A program made the position numbers and the translations under genes. Of a stretch of 64,000 bases of DNA, positions 1 to 7,783 are shown piece after piece (within the stretch, counting starts at the first letter, position 1; each line of letters begins with the position of its first letter). The notes beneath the pieces are model-generated. The model ran no database searches and was not told the origin of the DNA. It worked only from the letters and a program-made list of their open reading frames with translations. This DNA is from Solirubrobacter deserti (GTDB taxonomy: Bacteria; Actinomycetota; Thermoleophilia; Solirubrobacterales; Solirubrobacteraceae): NCBI RefSeq assembly GCF_003344625.1, contig NZ_QPKJ02000002.1, positions 124,001 to 188,000 on the forward strand. The letters run 5' to 3'.

Positions 1-378
1 GACGGCTGGCAAGTCGTCGAAGGCATGCGAGTCAGTGGTGACCACGACGCGGGCGGTCGCGCGAGCGGTCGCGGCGATCTGGAGGTCGTGTGCTCCACGC
101 GGACGCCCCGAACGGCGTGCGTGGGCGAGCAGGACGGCGTGTTGTCGGGCGATCTCGAGGTCGAAGCTGATGACGTCGAAGGTGGTCAGAATCGCCTCGA
201 CCGTTGCGAGACGCGCTGCCTTGCGCTGTTCGTCGGCGAGTTCGACGCCCACGAGCAACTCCGAAGCGGTGATCGCGGCAATCGCGATGTCCGCGTCGTC
301 GGGCAGCACCGATGCGGGGATCGGCGGGCCGCGCTCGATCGCGATCAGCACACCTGTGTCGACGATCAGTCGTTCCAC
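1..378 (-). CDS. vapC: PIN-domain toxin, VapC type (3' end off the left edge)
   Basis: A reading frame without stop runs from a GTG at 378 to the window edge (126 codons), so at most a few C-terminal residues are missing for a family of about 130-140 residues. The N-terminus LIVDTGVLIAIERG is the PIN signature, and the acidic residues expected of the Mg-dependent RNase site are at D7, E40, D98 (in GAHDLQIAA) and D116 (in VVTTDSHAF). The GTG lies inside the end of the preceding Phd-like antitoxin gene (13 bp overlap), the usual antitoxin-toxin order. By family it would cleave RNA when free of its antitoxin; its RNA target cannot be read from sequence. Confidence 0.85.
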   Translation of the reverse strand, partial: MERLIVDTGVLIAIERGPPIPASVLPDDADIAIAAITASELLVGVELADEQRKAARLATVEAILTTFDVISFDLEIARQHAVLLAHARRSGRPRGAHDLQIAATARATARVVVTTDSHAFDDLPAV

Positions 379-623
379 GGGTCCGCGGCGGCGGCGTCTC
401 CCGCGAAGCGACGCAACTCGTCCAGCTCGTCTGCCCATTGATCGTCGGGCGGGTGCTCTGCGAGGATGCGCCGCAAGTCCGCCCCGGTTCCGCGACGGGC
501 CGGTGCGATCGTCGCTACGGCACGTCCGCGGCGAACGACGGTGAAGGTTTCGCCCCGGTGCTCGACAGCGTCCAGGAGATCCGCGAAGCGTTTCGATGCC
601 TCGGTGGCGCTGATCTCACTCAC
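366..623 (-). CDS. vapB: Phd/YefM-family antitoxin
   Basis: An 85-residue protein. I chose the GTG at 623 because the family fold begins there (VSEISATEASKRFADLLDAV, then GETFTVVRRGRAVATIAP); an upstream in-frame start at 743 would only add non-conserved sequence. The Phd/YefM N-terminal half binds DNA, and the acidic and Trp-containing C-terminus (DDQWADELDELRRF) is the part expected to wrap around the PIN toxin encoded directly downstream. The pair is probably autoregulated, as is usual for such modules, but I see no clear operator in the 170 bp upstream. Confidence 0.85.
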   Translation of the reverse strand: MSEISATEASKRFADLLDAVEHRGETFTVVRRGRAVATIAPARRGTGADLRRILAEHPPDDQWADELDELRRFAGDAAAADPWND

Positions 624-792
624 GTATCCGATTATCCGATTCGAGCTCGCGAAGTCAAGGCTCGACGCTCCGACCACTGACCCTTTGCGCGAGAAGCGCA
701 GCGCGGCCTGCGGTGCTGCTCGTGGACGGGAAGCGCATGTCATTGACGCTCGTCGACCACGGCGGCTGCAAGGTCCCGACGCTGCGCGTGGC

Positions 793-1323
793 TCACGTGT
801 CTTGGAGGCGGAAGCTGCGCTTGAAGGATCGGCCCGTCCAACGCAGCGTGCCGATCCGCAGCTGCGACGGACAGCAGTTCGCGTCGCCCGAGCCGTACTT
901 GGGCTCGGTCGTCACGAGGCGCGTGCCGTTGGCTTCGAGCCGGAACGTGGTGTCGCTGAGGCGGCGGAAGACGATCCGCCACTGCGAGCCGCGCCGGCGC
1001 AGGACCACCCACGGGGCCGGCGAAGAAACCGTGCAGCACTGGTAGAGCAGCGCGCGGTCGGTCACGCCGTCGCCGTTGAAGTCACCGCAGAGCGAGGTGG
1101 AGGGGCGGCGGTAGATGCTGCTCGGCTGGGTGCCGGAGAAGACGCGCCGTAGGCCCCGGTCGGTGTTCAGGGCCCGCTGCAGGCCCGCCTTCAGCGCTGC
1201 GGCGTGGCCGGCCGAGCGCGAGCACGTCTCCCACGGCGAGGCGGCGACCGCGGTCTCGGGAGCGGCGGCGCAGAGGGCGAGGCCGATGACGGCGACCGCG
1301 GACCGGCGAGGGTGTGCGCGCAT
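793..1323 (-). CDS. Secreted protein of unknown function with a DFNGDG loop
   Basis: A 176-residue protein with a signal peptide at about residues 1-27 (MRAHPRR, hydrophobic core, AVA-AS cleavage-like site). The mature part carries CGDFNGDGVTDRALL near residue 80, which looks like a single calcium-binding loop of the FG-GAP/VCBS or dockerin type, and several Cys residues (CC pairs at about 95 and 150) that could form disulfides outside the cell. I recognise no catalytic motif. It stands alone, 27 bp from the stop of the winged-helix gene on the same strand. Confidence 0.65.
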   Translation of the reverse strand: MRAHPRRSAVAVIGLALCAAAPETAVAASPWETCSRSAGHAAALKAGLQRALNTDRGLRRVFSGTQPSSIYRRPSTSLCGDFNGDGVTDRALLYQCCTVSSPAPWVVLRRRGSQWRIVFRRLSDTTFRLEANGTRLVTTEPKYGSGDANCCPSQLRIGTLRWTGRSFKRSFRLQDT

Positions 1324-1350
1324 GCGCGTGCACTACCCGCTCGCCGCCGA

Positions 1351-1650
1351 TCACACCGTGGAACGGGCGGCCGCGACGAGCCGCTCGAGCGCCGCCGCGT
1401 GCCGCTGGAACGCCTCGCGGCCCGCGCTCGTCAGGCGGACGCGCGTGCGGCGCGTGCCGGCCTCCCGGTCCTTGCGCACCTCGACGTAGCCGGCGCCGGC
1501 GAGCGCGGAGAGGTGCTTGGACAGCGCCGAGTCGCTGGTCTCGAGGCTGTCGCGCAGAAAAGCGAACTCGACCCACTCGGCCGGCGCCAACAGCGCGACG
1601 ATCGACAGCCGCGCCGGGACGTGCAGGAACTCGTCGAAGTCGGGGTCCAT
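1351..1650 (-). CDS. Winged-helix transcriptional regulator (ArsR/MarR-like)
   Basis: A 99-residue single-domain regulator. The recognition region is SLETSDSALSKHLSALAGAG at residues 36-55, followed by the wing YVEVRKDREAGTRRTRVRLT. The ATG at 1650 overlaps the TGA of the upstream membrane-protein gene (ATGA), so the two are translationally coupled. The paired dyad sites at 2124-2167, just before the two-gene operon, are the likely binding sites, which would make this an autorepressor. No Cys metal site or other ligand motif is visible, so the signal is unknown. Confidence 0.85.
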   Translation of the reverse strand: MDPDFDEFLHVPARLSIVALLAPAEWVEFAFLRDSLETSDSALSKHLSALAGAGYVEVRKDREAGTRRTRVRLTSAGREAFQRHAAALERLVAAARSTV

Positions 1651-2102
1651 CAGCGGTCCTGACGGCGCACGGCCGACGCGAACGCCGACCGGGTCAGCCG
1701 CGCGAGCCCGACGCTCAGCAATGCGACCGCGGCGGCGGCGAACGTGTTCGGTGCCGGCAGCTCGAGCGCCTCCGCGAGGGCGGGCAGGCCGGCGATGGCA
1801 GCGATGAGGGCGACCGACGCGCCGCAAAGCAGCGCCAGTTCGGCTGCGCTGCCGCGGCGCCGGACGGCGGCGCCGCGGGTGTGGACGATCGCCATGCCGA
1901 CGAGCACCACGGCGGCGCCGAGGCTGACGATCGTGTCCCACGGGTCCGGCAGGTCGCGGGCGGCGACGACGACGAACAGCCCGACGGCCGCCGCGAGCAC
2001 GGAGCGCCAGGCGAAGCCGTGGCGGACGTACTCGGCACGCGTGCGGGCCTGCATGCGCCGGATGTCGTCGAGGGACGTCTGGGGGTCGTACTGGGTGGCC
2101 AT
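1650..2102 (-). CDS. Small integral membrane protein paired with the regulator
   Basis: A 150-residue protein with a charged N-terminus (DDIRRMQARTRAEYVRHGF) and four likely membrane segments at about residues 32-48, 57-73, 89-107 and 118-138. The ATG at 2102 has AGGAGG seven bases upstream, preferred to the in-frame start at 2165 that lies inside the operator. It is the first gene of a two-gene operon with the winged-helix regulator. Membrane protein and small winged-helix gene pairs of this kind are common in actinobacteria, but the function of the membrane protein is not established. Confidence 0.75.
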   Translation of the reverse strand: MATQYDPQTSLDDIRRMQARTRAEYVRHGFAWRSVLAAAVGLFVVVAARDLPDPWDTIVSLGAAVVLVGMAIVHTRGAAVRRRGSAAELALLCGASVALIAAIAGLPALAEALELPAPNTFAAAAVALLSVGLARLTRSAFASAVRRQDR

Positions 2103-2123
2103 GGAATGCCTCCTGGTCCGTGT

Positions 2124-2167
2124 ACTTGCCTGAGAGGAAAGTAGCACGACTTTCCTCAGAGGCAAGT
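2124..2167. promoter_or_regulatory. Double dyad operator upstream of the regulator operon
   Basis: Two copies of a 19-bp dyad with half-sites ACTTNCCT and AGGNAAGT separated by 3 bp lie at 2124-2142 and 2149-2167, exactly 25 bp apart. Each dyad matches in 7 of 8 half-site positions, and the two copies are also inverted repeats of each other at 17 of 19 positions. They sit 22-65 bp before the ATG at 2102. The AT-rich composition contrasts with the surroundings. Binding by the downstream winged-helix protein is inferred from position. Confidence 0.75.
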
Positions 2168-2337
2168 AGGTCCGGCGGCTACCCGTACCGACGACTGTTC
2201 ATCGGCTCTGTACCGTCCGGCGCGGTGAATGTATGAGAGCCGCCACGGAACAGACCACGTCGCGCCGCCCGGACTGAGTCCGGCCCTCGCGCGACGCCCC
2301 GTTTCTGTTCTGCGTTCACCGTTCGGAGGTACCCCCA

Positions 2338-2712
2338 ATGTCGCGCGATCAGCGCAACCGCGGCCGTCGGCGCCTACCCGCCACGTTCCGCTGCCGTAAC
2401 TGCGGCCTCGACGTCGGCACCTCGGCGCCGGGCACCGCGCACCGCAACCACTGCCCCAGCTGCCTGTGGAGCCTGCACGTCGACGACGACGTGCCGGGCG
2501 ACCGGGACGCCGACTGCGCCGCCGCGATGGAACCCGTCGGCGTCAGCGCCCGCCGCAACGGCGAATGGGCACTCGTGCACCGCTGCCGTGGTTGCCGGAC
2601 GGTTCACCTGAACCGCATCGCGGGCGACGACAACGCGCTCGCGCTGATGCAGCTGGCGGTGCGCCCGCTCGCCTCAGCGCCGTTTCCGCTGGAACGGCTC
2701 AACCAGCTCTGA
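2338..2712 (+). CDS. RNHCP domain protein
   Basis: A 124-residue protein carrying two zinc-ribbon knuckles: CRNCGLDV at residues 19-26 with RNHCPSCLW at 36-44, and CRGCRTVHLNRIAGDDN at 84-100. The string HRNHCP defines the RNHCP family, small zinc proteins found mainly in actinobacteria and cyanobacteria whose role is not established. GGAGG at 2325-2329 precedes the ATG. The N-terminus is Arg-rich. No operon partner is visible and a terminator-like hairpin follows. Confidence 0.9.
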   Translation: MSRDQRNRGRRRLPATFRCRNCGLDVGTSAPGTAHRNHCPSCLWSLHVDDDVPGDRDADCAAAMEPVGVSARRNGEWALVHRCRGCRTVHLNRIAGDDNALALMQLAVRPLASAPFPLERLNQL

Positions 2713-2720
2713 CCGCCCCC

Positions 2721-2745
2721 GGGCCGGCGTCACCGACGCCGGCCC
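2721..2745 (+). terminator. Terminator-like hairpin after the RNHCP gene
   Basis: Perfect 11-bp arms (GGGCCGGCGTC and its complement) around a 3-base loop, beginning 9 bases after the stop codon. There is no T-run, which is common for intrinsic-type hairpins in high-GC actinobacteria. Confidence 0.6.
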
Positions 2746-2875
2746 AGCGCCGGCTCTCACCTGAGCGCCCGGTGGGGCGGGACATCCGCCCGCGATGGCC
2801 GCCGGTGCGGCGGCGTCTTTGAAGCACGACACCCAATCACGACGGCGCGCCATGGCGCGCCGAAGGAGAACTCAA

Positions 2876-3943
2876 GTGCTTCACAGCAACCATCGCAGGA
2901 TCCTGCTCGGCCTCGGCGCCATCGCGGCGTTCGCATTGCCGGCCGTCCCGGCCCAGGCGCAGGTATCGGCCTCGGTCTCGTCCGGGGCGAACGTGCGCTG
3001 GGTCGGCGGCGACGCCGACAACAACGTGCGCTTCACGCTCAGCGGCAGCTCGATCATCGTCGACGACGTCGTGCCGCTGGCCATCGGCACCGGCTGCGCG
3101 CCGGTCGCCGGCGACCCGACCAAGGCCAATTGCGTCGCGCCCAAGGCCGGCAACGACTTCAAGGACGTCGTCGCGCTCGCGGGCCTCGGCAACGACCGCG
3201 TCGTCAACTCGTCCGGCGTGCCGATGCAGGGCAATGGCGGTCCGGGCAACGACACCCTGATCGGCGACCTCAAGGCCAAGGACATGCTCACCGGCTCGTC
3301 CGGCAACGACGAGCTGCACGGCCTCGGCGGCTTCAACGAGCTCGACGGCGGCACCGGCGACGACCAGTTGCTCGGCGGCGTCAGTCCGGACAAGATGAAG
3401 GGCGGGTTCGGCAACGACCAGCTCGACGGCGGCGGCAGCGACGACGTGCTCGACGGCGGCTTCGGCAGCGACGTCATTGACGGTGGTGCGGCCGGGATCA
3501 GCGTCAACGAGCGCCATGACCGGGTGCTCTACGGCGACCGCTCCGCGCGCGTCGTGGTCGACCTGACGCGGTTCGACGCGACCCAGGGCGAGGTCGGCGA
3601 AGCCGACACCATCCGCGAGATCGAGGACGTGGTCACCGGCAACGGTGGCGACAGCATCCTCGGCAACGAGTTCGCCAACAGCATCGACGCGGGTGCGGGC
3701 AACGACAGCGTCCACGGCCGCGATGGCCGTGACCAGATCGTCGGCGGCCTGGGCAGCGACTTCCTGCTGCCGTCCTCGCCGCCGAACCTGGTCATCCCGT
3801 TCGGTGCGGTGCCGGACGGCGACGTCGACGTCGTCGACTGCGGCGCCATCGGCCCGAACCCCGCCGATCCGGGCGACGTCGGGTTCCGCGTGCTCAGCGA
3901 CGGCGACCTGATCCACGACTGCGCGACGGTGTTCAACCAGTAA
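2876..3943 (+). CDS. Secreted RTX-like calcium-binding repeat protein
   Basis: A 355-residue protein. The GTG at 2876 has AAGGAG at 2863-2868 and starts a clean signal peptide (VLHSNHRRILLGLGAIAAF, ending near AQA). Residues about 80-215 and 255-300 hold repeated nonapeptide-type units such as GGPGNDTLIG, GSSGNDELHG, GGTGDDQLLGG and GGFGSDVIDGG, which build calcium-bound beta-rolls in RTX proteins. There is no protease, lipase or haemolysin domain and no type I secretion genes nearby, and the N-terminal signal peptide points to Sec export instead. A structural or surface role is possible; an enzymatic one is not supported. Confidence 0.85.
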   Translation: MLHSNHRRILLGLGAIAAFALPAVPAQAQVSASVSSGANVRWVGGDADNNVRFTLSGSSIIVDDVVPLAIGTGCAPVAGDPTKANCVAPKAGNDFKDVVALAGLGNDRVVNSSGVPMQGNGGPGNDTLIGDLKAKDMLTGSSGNDELHGLGGFNELDGGTGDDQLLGGVSPDKMKGGFGNDQLDGGGSDDVLDGGFGSDVIDGGAAGISVNERHDRVLYGDRSARVVVDLTRFDATQGEVGEADTIREIEDVVTGNGGDSILGNEFANSIDAGAGNDSVHGRDGRDQIVGGLGSDFLLPSSPPNLVIPFGAVPDGDVDVVDCGAIGPNPADPGDVGFRVLSDGDLIHDCATVFNQ

Positions 3944-3963
3944 CGCCTACGCGCCACTTTCGG

Positions 3964-3990
3964 GCCGCCTGTCGATCCTCGGCAGGCGGC
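3964..3990 (+). terminator. Terminator-like hairpin after the RTX-like gene
   Basis: Stem of 11 pairs including one G-U wobble (GCCGCCTG, TCG / CGG, CAGGCGGC) with a 5-base loop, starting 21 bases after the stop. It lies just ahead of the next start at 4005. Confidence 0.6.
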
Positions 3991-4004
3991 TCCGATTCCC
4001 TCGC

Positions 4005-4703
4005 ATGTCAAAGGTCATCGCACAGCTCTCGATCTCCCTCGACGGCTTCTACGCCGGCCCGCGCGACGACGAGCCGAACTGGTTCAAGAGCACGGAGGCC
4101 GCGGGCTTCTTCCGCGTCACCCGCTGGGTCACCGAGGCCATGGCGTGGCGCGACCGCCAGCACCTGGCCGGCGGCGAGCAGGACGTGCACTCCGAGATCG
4201 TCGCGGAGTCCTTCGAGCGGCCCGGCGCGTACGTGATGGGCCGCCGCATGTTCGACGGCGGCGAGCGCCCGTGGGGCGAGGAGCCGCCGTTCCGCAACCC
4301 CGTGTTCGTGGTCACCCACCGCGAGCGCGAGCGGCTCGAGCGCCTCGGCGGCACGAGCTTTGAGTTCGTCACCGACGGCCTCGAGTCCGCGATCGAGCAG
4401 GCCCGCGCGGCGGCGGGCGGGAAGGAGGTCGCGATCGCCGGCGGCGGCACGATCATCAAGCAGGCGCTCGAGCTCGGCCTGCTGGACGAGATCGAGCTGC
4501 ACATCGTGCCCGTGATCCTCGGCGCCGGCCAGCGCCTGCTCGACGTCGACCTCGACGTCCGAGAAGGCCTCGAGCTCGTCCCCGAGCGCACCGTCGCCAC
4601 GCCCGAGGTCACCCACATCCGCTACCGCGTCGAGGGGCGCAAGCCGCTCGTCCTCGACGACCGCGGCGGCAAGTACCCGGGTCTGGGCGAGGAGACGGCC
4701 TAA
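4005..4703 (+). CDS. Dihydrofolate reductase family protein (RibD C-terminal fold)
   Basis: A 232-residue protein that opens with MSKVIAQLSISLDGFYAGP, the typical start of the DHFR-like RibD_C family. YVMGRRMFDGG near residue 76 and VAIAGGGTIIKQAL near residue 144 are the NADPH-binding features. These stand-alone proteins are presumed NADPH reductases, but true folate or flavin-pathway activity has not been shown for most of them, so the substrate is open. Its stop overlaps by 4 bp the stop of the convergent sigma factor gene. Confidence 0.85.
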   Translation: MSKVIAQLSISLDGFYAGPRDDEPNWFKSTEAAGFFRVTRWVTEAMAWRDRQHLAGGEQDVHSEIVAESFERPGAYVMGRRMFDGGERPWGEEPPFRNPVFVVTHRERERLERLGGTSFEFVTDGLESAIEQARAAAGGKEVAIAGGGTIIKQALELGLLDEIELHIVPVILGAGQRLLDVDLDVREGLELVPERTVATPEVTHIRYRVEGRKPLVLDDRGGKYPGLGEETA

Positions 4704-5884
4704 CGCAGCGCGGCGGCGCGGGCGGCGAGGTGGGCGCGTTCGGCGTCCTGCGTCGCCGCCGCGGCGGCCCGCTCGAAGGCGTCCGCGGCGCCGGAGCGGT
4801 CGCCGGCGCGGGCGAGGAAGTGGCCGCGGACGGCGTCCAGCCGGTGATCCAGCCGCGGGTCGCCGGCGAGCGCGTCGAGGGCGGTGAGCCCAGCCGCGGG
4901 GCCGTGCACCTCGCCGACCGCGACCGCGCGGTTGAGCGCGGTGACCGGGTTCGGGTGAACCGCGAGCAAGAGGTCATAGAGCGCGAGGATCTGCGGCCAG
5001 TCCGTGCCGGCCGCGTCCGGCGCCTCGGCGTGGACGGCGACGATCGCGGCCTGCAGCGCGTACGGTCCCGGCGGCCGTTGCGCGGTCACCGCGAACTCGG
5101 TCAACGCCACGCCCTCGGCGATCAACGCCGCGTCCCACAACGACCGGTCCTGCGCTTCCAGAGGGACCAATGACCCGTCCGGCGCGGTCCGCGCCGACCG
5201 GCGTGCATCGTGCAGCAGCATCAGCGCGAGCAGGCCCGCGACCTCGGCGTCGACCGGGCGCATGCGGCGCAGCTCACGCGCCAGCCGGATCGCCTCCGCG
5301 GCCAGGTCATCACGGCGCAACTCGGCGCCCGACGATGCCATGTGGCCTTCGTTGAAGATCAGGTACAGCACCTGCGCGACCTCCGCGATCGGCGGGTCCG
5401 GCGGGAGCCCGAACTCGACGCCCCGCAGCCGCGCCTTCGCCCGCACGATCCGCTGGGCGATCGTCGCCGGCGTGGTGAGCAGCGCGCGGGCGATCTCCTC
5501 CGTCGTCAAGCCGCCGAACGCGCGCAGCGTCAGCGGGATCTGCGCGGACGGGGCCAACGACGGGTGGCAGCAGAGCAGCAGGAGCGCGAGCGTGTCGTCC
5601 TCGTCCGCGGCCTCCTCCGCCACGACCGCCTCGCGCACGACCCGCTCCTCCCGCGCCGCCCGCGAGGCGTCCGCGCGCAGCCCGTCCACCAGCCGCCGCG
5701 ACGCGACCGTCAGCAGCCACCCGAACGGGTGCTCGGGCACGTCTTCCCACTGCAGGTACGCCTCCAGCAGCGCCTCCTGGACCGCGTCCTCGCAGCGGGC
5801 GAAGTCACCGTGCCGGCGGATCAGCGTCGCGAGCACCCGCGGCGCGTGCTCGCGAAGCGCCGCGTTCAGTGCATCAGGCGCCAC
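4700..5884 (-). CDS. ECF42-type RNA polymerase sigma factor with C-terminal helical-repeat domain
   Basis: A 394-residue protein: sigma-2 region at about 10-75 (EDAVQEALLEAYLQW, then PFGWLLTVASRRLVDGLR), sigma-4 region at about 110-155 (LTLRAFGGLTTEEIARALL, then ATIAQRIVRAKARLR), and a C-terminal extension to 394 with TPR-like helices (YDLLLAVHPNPVTALNRAVA). Length and layout fit the ECF42 group, which lacks a classical anti-sigma factor and is linked to DGPF/YCII genes; the C-terminal extension is thought to control activity. The GTG at 5884 overlaps the end of the YCII gene by 19 bp. It is a paralogue of the sigma factor at 46359-47555. Confidence 0.92.
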   Translation of the reverse strand: MAPDALNAALREHAPRVLATLIRRHGDFARCEDAVQEALLEAYLQWEDVPEHPFGWLLTVASRRLVDGLRADASRAAREERVVREAVVAEEAADEDDTLALLLLCCHPSLAPSAQIPLTLRAFGGLTTEEIARALLTTPATIAQRIVRAKARLRGVEFGLPPDPPIAEVAQVLYLIFNEGHMASSGAELRRDDLAAEAIRLARELRRMRPVDAEVAGLLALMLLHDARRSARTAPDGSLVPLEAQDRSLWDAALIAEGVALTEFAVTAQRPPGPYALQAAIVAVHAEAPDAAGTDWPQILALYDLLLAVHPNPVTALNRAVAVGEVHGPAAGLTALDALAGDPRLDHRLDAVRGHFLARAGDRSGAADAFERAAAAATQDAERAHLAARAAALR

Positions 5885-6204
5885 AGCTCGAGCGCGCCGG
5901 TGCTCCGGGTCACGCCCGGGTACTCGCGGGCGATCTCGAGCGCCCGCTCGTAGCTCTCGACATCGATCACGAAGTAGGAGCCGACGTGCTCCTTGACCTC
6001 GAGGTACGGGCCGTCGGACACGACGGGCGGGCCGTCGGTGCGGCGCACGTTGACGGGCGGCCCGAGCAGCCCGTTCGCCGTGACCAGCTCACCCGACTCG
6101 GTGAGCCGCCGGTTGAACTCGTCGACCGCGGCGATCACCTCCCGCCGGTCCGGGTCGCTGTTCCAGAGCTGTTCGTCGCCGTAGATCAAGGCCAGGTAGC
6201 GCAC
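5866..6204 (-). CDS. YCII-related DGPF domain protein
   Basis: A 112-residue protein, the partner gene of the ECF42 sigma factor directly downstream. MRYLALIYGDEQLW opens the domain and the family motif appears as VVSDGPYLEVKEHVGSYFVID near residues 61-81, a conservative DGPY form of DGPF. The start is a GTG. The fold is a small alpha-beta ferredoxin-like dimer; DGPF proteins of ECF42 modules are likely target or sensor proteins of the sigma factor, but no reaction is established. Confidence 0.9.
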   Translation of the reverse strand: MRYLALIYGDEQLWNSDPDRREVIAAVDEFNRRLTESGELVTANGLLGPPVNVRRTDGPPVVSDGPYLEVKEHVGSYFVIDVESYERALEIAREYPGVTRSTGALELWRLMH

Positions 6205-6214
6205 CGCCAGAACC

Positions 6215-7783
6215 CTACGCGAGCGCCGCGCCCAGCTCCTCGATCTCGTCCACGCAGCGGATGCCGAGCGCCTCCAGCGCGGGCCGCGCGTCGACCGGCA
6301 GCGGCCCGCCGTCGTCCTCGTTCAACACACCGCCGAAGATCACCGTCACGTCGGGCTCCAGCGCGCGCACCAGCTGCTCACCGAGCGTCAGCGCCCCGCC
6401 GTTGTAGGTCGCCACGATCACGGTGTCCGCGTCCTCGTCGGCAGCCGCGCGGGCGAGCTGCTCGGGCGTGATCGAGCTCGGCAGGACGATCACCTGCGCT
6501 CCCGCCTGGGGCAGCTCCCGCGCCAGCGCGTCGCGCACGACGTCGTGCACCTCCAGCGCCGCGAGCACGATCCGGCGCCCGTCCAGCCGCGGCAGCGAGC
6601 GTCGCGCCCGCTCGGCCACCGTCGCGACCACGCCCTGCTTCCACGTCTCCAGCCCGAGCAGCTCGCGCGGGGCGGGAACGCGGATCGCGCGCTCGAGCTC
6701 GACGGCTCCGACCCGGCGCAGCGCGAGCAGCAGCACGACCGGGTCGTCGACCTGCAGACCCTGGCCGGAGAACCACGCGAGCACGCCGTCCCGGAACGCC
6801 CGCGCGTACACGACCGCCTCCACCGCGCGCCGCTCCACCCACGCCCAGTCCAGCAGCGGCCCGCCGTGGCGCACCTCCGGCTCCAGGTCGCGCGCGAGCA
6901 GCTGCACCTCGAGGATCTCGTCCGCGCTGGGGATGCGCTCGGCCTCGGTGAGTGGCACCGGATTGATGGCGTGCCCGGTGGGCCGGCGCAGCTGGGTGGC
7001 GATGTCGATCATCACCGAGGTCGTCAGCGCCTCCAGGTTGCGTCCGCGGTCGCGCCCGTAGGAGACGGTGTCGCCGTAGATCATCGAGCCGAGCGAGTCG
7101 CCGTCGCGCAGGTGGTCGAGCGCGAGGCCGACGATCGCGCGGTGCGCCGGGTTCGGCACGAGCCCCCCGTAGCAGTGGGCGAGCCGCGCGCCGAGCAGGT
7201 TCTCGACCACGTGCAGCTCCAGCGCCGCCCAGCCGAGATAGCCGCCGTAGTGGCTGAACTGCATCGCGGGTCCGTCGTCCAGGTAGGAGTGCACGAGCCC
7301 GCCGCGCAACGCGCGGATGGCCTGCACCGTGGTCTGGGTGAGCGCGACGTCGTCGTAGCCGCCCGGCGGCTCGAACGCGAAGTGCTGACCGAGGTTGCCG
7401 ATCGTGGTGATCCCGACCGCGAGCGCGGCCTGGGTGTTCTCGAGCCCGGCCGGCGTGCCGATCATGAAGTCGCCGAGGTGCGGCTGCGCGGGCGCGGCGG
7501 CGACGCGCGCCCAGTCGTCGGCGTCCAGCACCGGCCCGGTCTCCTTGGCGGCGCCGGAGCGCTCCGCCGCCGGCAGGCTCATCGCCCGCGACAGGCACAA
7601 CCCGAAGCGGTCCAGGCGGTGCTCGCCGAGCCCGTCGACGATCTCGTCCAGCGCCTCCTCGGTCGCTTCCCACGAGCTGAGCCCGATGTGGGCGTGCCAC
7701 ATCAGCTCACCCGCGTCGCGGCGGTCGCGCTTGTACTCGGTCTCGGTCTCGACGCCGTGCCGAGCGCTGAACGCGGTTCTCAC
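6215..7783 (-). CDS. B12-binding-fold protein with a mutase-like N-terminal domain
   Basis: A 522-residue protein. Residues about 403-522 look like a cobalamin-binding Rossmann domain (RRIVLAALEVHDVVRDALA, then DTVIVATYNGGALTLGEQL and VTVIFGGVL). The usual DxHxxG lower-ligand motif appears as EVHDVV: the His is kept but the Asp is Glu and the Gly is Val. The N-terminal 400 residues (GTPAGLENTQAALAVGITT, then MIDIATQLRRPTGHAINP) recall the TIM-barrel subunit of glutamate mutase-type enzymes, but I cannot name a substrate. The GTG at 7783 overlaps the stop of the upstream MMPL gene by 4 bp (GTGA), so the two are translationally coupled. It may be an inactive or altered mutase, or a sensor. Confidence 0.65.
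   Translation of the reverse strand: MRTAFSARHGVETETEYKRDRRDAGELMWHAHIGLSSWEATEEALDEIVDGLGEHRLDRFGLCLSRAMSLPAAERSGAAKETGPVLDADDWARVAAAPAQPHLGDFMIGTPAGLENTQAALAVGITTIGNLGQHFAFEPPGGYDDVALTQTTVQAIRALRGGLVHSYLDDGPAMQFSHYGGYLGWAALELHVVENLLGARLAHCYGGLVPNPAHRAIVGLALDHLRDGDSLGSMIYGDTVSYGRDRGRNLEALTTSVMIDIATQLRRPTGHAINPVPLTEAERIPSADEILEVQLLARDLEPEVRHGGPLLDWAWVERRAVEAVVYARAFRDGVLAWFSGQGLQVDDPVVLLLALRRVGAVELERAIRVPAPRELLGLETWKQGVVATVAERARRSLPRLDGRRIVLAALEVHDVVRDALARELPQAGAQVIVLPSSITPEQLARAAADEDADTVIVATYNGGALTLGEQLVRALEPDVTVIFGGVLNEDDGGPLPVDARPALEALGIRCVDEIEELGAALA

Noticed and set aside
2156..2338. A 60-codon minus-strand frame between the regulator operon and the RNHCP gene.
   Set aside because: It overlaps the double operator, has no ribosome site and a low-complexity Arg/Gly composition, so it looks like a chance frame in GC-rich DNA.
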